Source: JBMNUL01 sp050946255 (GTDB lineage Bacteria > Actinomycetota > Coriobacteriia > Coriobacteriales > CADBOM01). From it: a stretch of 7,865 nt of DNA. Of the stretch, positions 6,117 to 7,865 are shown piece after piece. The stretch spans positions 1 through 7,865 of the forward strand of contig JBMNUL010000121.1 of the NCBI GenBank assembly GCA_050946255.1, written 5' to 3'. A program made the position numbers and the translations under genes. Under the pieces are notes generated by a model. It worked only from the letters and a program-made list of their open reading frames with translations, was not told where the DNA came from and searched no databases. The stretch's first letter is position 1; each line of letters begins with the position of its first letter.

Positions 6117-6289
6117 TCTAATTGAGATTCAGGAATGACAGGTTTACCGGGAAATCTTGGGAATTTGAAAGGGAGCATTGGATTTTCGAAATACGTTTCC
6201 AGAAATCAAGTTATCCGCAAGTTTGCTGACAATTTCAAGGATTTCAGGCAAAAGTTCGTAAAGTCCGGAGAAGAGAGGGAGGACAGGAA

Positions 6290-7865
6290 ATGAGCAGAGA
6301 CCAGTTCATATTCCCGAAGGATCCATCGCCAGATGTCAGCTATCTGGATGATGGCACGAAGGTCGTACGTGCATGTGCGTGGTCGCCTCCGGGATGCCAC
6401 AGCACGGGCTGCGGCGTGAAGATGTTCATCAAGGATGGCAAGCTCGTGAAGGTTGAGGGGGATCCTGAGCACCCGCTCTCGCGTGGTCGCCTTTGCCCGA
6501 GGTGCCTCGCCATGGTGGAGTACGTGTACCACCCAGATCGCATCCTCTACCCGATGAAGCGCGCACGCGAGGATCGCGGCAAGGACAAGTTCGAGCGAAT
6601 CTCATGGGACGAGGCCACGGACATCATCGTGAGCGAGACCAAGAGGATCCAGCAGGAGTACGGCTACGAGTCGGTCGTGACCTACATGGGCACTGGCCGC
6701 GAGGCAGTGACCTACGGCTTCATTTTCTCCTCGCAGGTCCTCGGAACTCCTAACACCTGTTATGCGCAGTCAGGTTGGTCCTGCATGGGACCACGCATGA
6801 CTGCAATGTCGATGCTATTCGGGTCTCAATACCTAGAGCTGGATTTCGGCGGCGCCTACGAGGGGATGTGGGACAATCCCGATTTCACCCCGCCGGAGTA
6901 TGTGTTCATGCTCGGCAAGGAGCCGCTCAAGTCCAATCCTGACGGGCTTTGGGGACATAGTCTCCTCGAGCTGATGAAAACGCGCGGAACCAAGCTCATC
7001 AACGTCGACCCTCGCGTGAGCTGGATAGGCTCCCGCGCAGATTATTTCCTGCAGGTCAAGCCCAACTCCGACGGCGCCCTTGTCATGGCGCTCCTGAACG
7101 TCGTGACGCAGGAAGACCTCGTCGACCATGATTTCATCGATAAATGGTGCTACGGATATGAGGAGCTGAAGGCACGTGCAGCGGAGTATCCGCCATCCTT
7201 CGCAGCCAAGGAGTGCGGCGTCCCCGAGGAGAAGATCATCGAGGTGGGCCGAATCCTCGGGACCAAGCGCTGGTCTATGCTGATCGGCGTTGCCACCGAC
7301 CAGAACCCCAACGGGTGCCAGGTCGTCCAGGGACTGTGCGACCTGGTCGCGATCACCGGTAACTTGGATGTCCCCGGTGGAACCGTCATGGGCCTGAACA
7401 TGGAGTTCGATATGGACATGACCACTGCGGTTCCGGAGTCTGCGCAAGGCAAGACAATTGGCTGGGACGAGTACCCGATTCTTCCGGTGATGCTCAACAC
7501 CACCCATCCCGACCTCACGCTCGAGGCCTTGGAGACCGACAAGCCGTATCCTCTGAAGATGGCCTGGATTGACTCCACCAACCTCTTGTCCCCGACATGC
7601 TCCGCTCAGCCCAAGCGCTGGCATGACGCGCTCAACCGCATGGAGTTCATCGTGGCGAAGGACACGTTCATGAACCCGACGATCATGGCTCTAGCCGACA
7701 TCGTTCTCCCGGTATCCACATGGGCCGAGCACAATGGCGTTGTGAAGAACAACAACGGCTGCCAGATGGGCATTTTCGGCGCACTGCGCGGAGAAGTACA
7801 GGTAGGCGAGGCGATGGGCGACCTCGAGATGTTCATCCACTTCGGTAAAGCATTCCATGGCAAGG
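6290..7865 (+). CDS. Molybdopterin oxidoreductase, acetylene hydratase/DMSO reductase-like, partial
   Basis: The first 525 codons are visible and the gene runs off the right edge; relatives are usually 700-900 residues or more. ATG at 6290 follows an AGGGAGG site (6276-6282) by 7 nt. C29, C36, C41 and C69 fit an N-terminal [4Fe-4S] cluster, and R71 is at the usual basic position just after the last cysteine. RISWDEATDII (103-113), NVDPR (238-242) and TDKPYPLK mark the molybdopterin fold. C165 in SGWSCMGP is the likely Mo or W ligand, aligning by eye with the cysteine of acetylene hydratase; C157 is nearby. From memory, the stretches around WCYGYEEL and DKPYPLK resemble that enzyme, but many anaerobic oxidoreductases of Eggerthellaceae and Desulfitobacterium share them. 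There is no Tat signal, unlike respiratory members, so it is probably cytoplasmic. Any iron-sulfur partner would lie beyond the window. The substrate cannot be named. Confidence 0.92.
   Translation, partial: MSRDQFIFPKDPSPDVSYLDDGTKVVRACAWSPPGCHSTGCGVKMFIKDGKLVKVEGDPEHPLSRGRLCPRCLAMVEYVYHPDRILYPMKRAREDRGKDKFERISWDEATDIIVSETKRIQQEYGYESVVTYMGTGREAVTYGFIFSSQVLGTPNTCYAQSGWSCMGPRMTAMSMLFGSQYLELDFGGAYEGMWDNPDFTPPEYVFMLGKEPLKSNPDGLWGHSLLELMKTRGTKLINVDPRVSWIGSRADYFLQVKPNSDGALVMALLNVVTQEDLVDHDFIDKWCYGYEELKARAAEYPPSFAAKECGVPEEKIIEVGRILGTKRWSMLIGVATDQNPNGCQVVQGLCDLVAITGNLDVPGGTVMGLNMEFDMDMTTAVPESAQGKTIGWDEYPILPVMLNTTHPDLTLEALETDKPYPLKMAWIDSTNLLSPTCSAQPKRWHDALNRMEFIVAKDTFMNPTIMALADIVLPVSTWAEHNGVVKNNNGCQMGIFGALRGEVQVGEAMGDLEMFIHFGKAFHGK

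Larger units (their letters stand above)
5912..6289. other. Divergent intergenic region between the YjbQ gene and the second molybdoenzyme
   Basis: No gene is seen in this AT-richer stretch. Besides the palindromes and promoter boxes listed separately, the stretch just before the second enzyme could fold as an imperfect stem in the leader: TTTGCTGA (from 6222) with TCAGGCAAA (ending near 6252) and one bulged base. A further TGACAA lies at 6227-6232. The region is long enough for regulated divergent promoters. Confidence 0.4.

Noticed and set aside
6833..7624. Long minus-strand open frame opposite the second molybdoenzyme
   Set aside because: It lies antisense to a well-supported molybdopterin gene and reads as low-complexity shadow coding without motifs.

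Overview
The window looks like a chromosomal stretch from an anaerobic actinobacterium of the Coriobacteriia, most likely the family Eggerthellaceae. This rests on two unrelated molybdopterin enzymes in under 8 kb, strong AGGAGG-type ribosome sites and moderately GC-rich coding DNA. No rRNA or marker gene is present, so the genus stays open.

Layout. Positions 1-3364 (minus strand) hold a two-gene operon. The catalytic subunit (677-3364) comes first. An iron-sulfur subunit (1-646, cut by the window edge) follows after 30 bp. Together they match the large and small subunits (AthL/AthS) of pyrogallol-phloroglucinol transhydroxylase, a group related to the catechol dehydroxylases of gut Eggerthellaceae. 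The large subunit lacks the usual N-terminal [4Fe-4S] site, as AthL does, but some pocket positions seem changed, so its substrate is open. Upstream are a perfect TATAAT -10 box and a perfect 8-bp inverted repeat placed like an activator or operator site.

Next on the same strand is a TetR-family regulator (3712-4278), a good candidate to control the operon. It is preceded by a striking array of eight degenerate 22-bp direct repeats (4301-4474). Then come a SlyD-like FKBP prolyl isomerase (4534-5073) and a YjbQ/UPF0047 protein (5458-5853). These two are separated by a 384-bp gap that contains a second, different array of 13-bp repeats.

After a 436-bp divergent intergenic region with several inverted repeats, a second molybdopterin oxidoreductase starts on the plus strand at 6290 and runs off the window. 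It is a different type: it keeps the four N-terminal cysteines for [4Fe-4S] and has a probable cysteine metal ligand. It resembles acetylene hydratase and related oxidoreductases. Neither molybdoenzyme has a Tat signal, so both are predicted to be cytoplasmic.

A reasonable reading is a catabolic or respiratory island for small aromatic or similar substrates. Each enzyme appears to have its own promoter, and the local TetR protein may sense a substrate. Substrates cannot be named from sequence.
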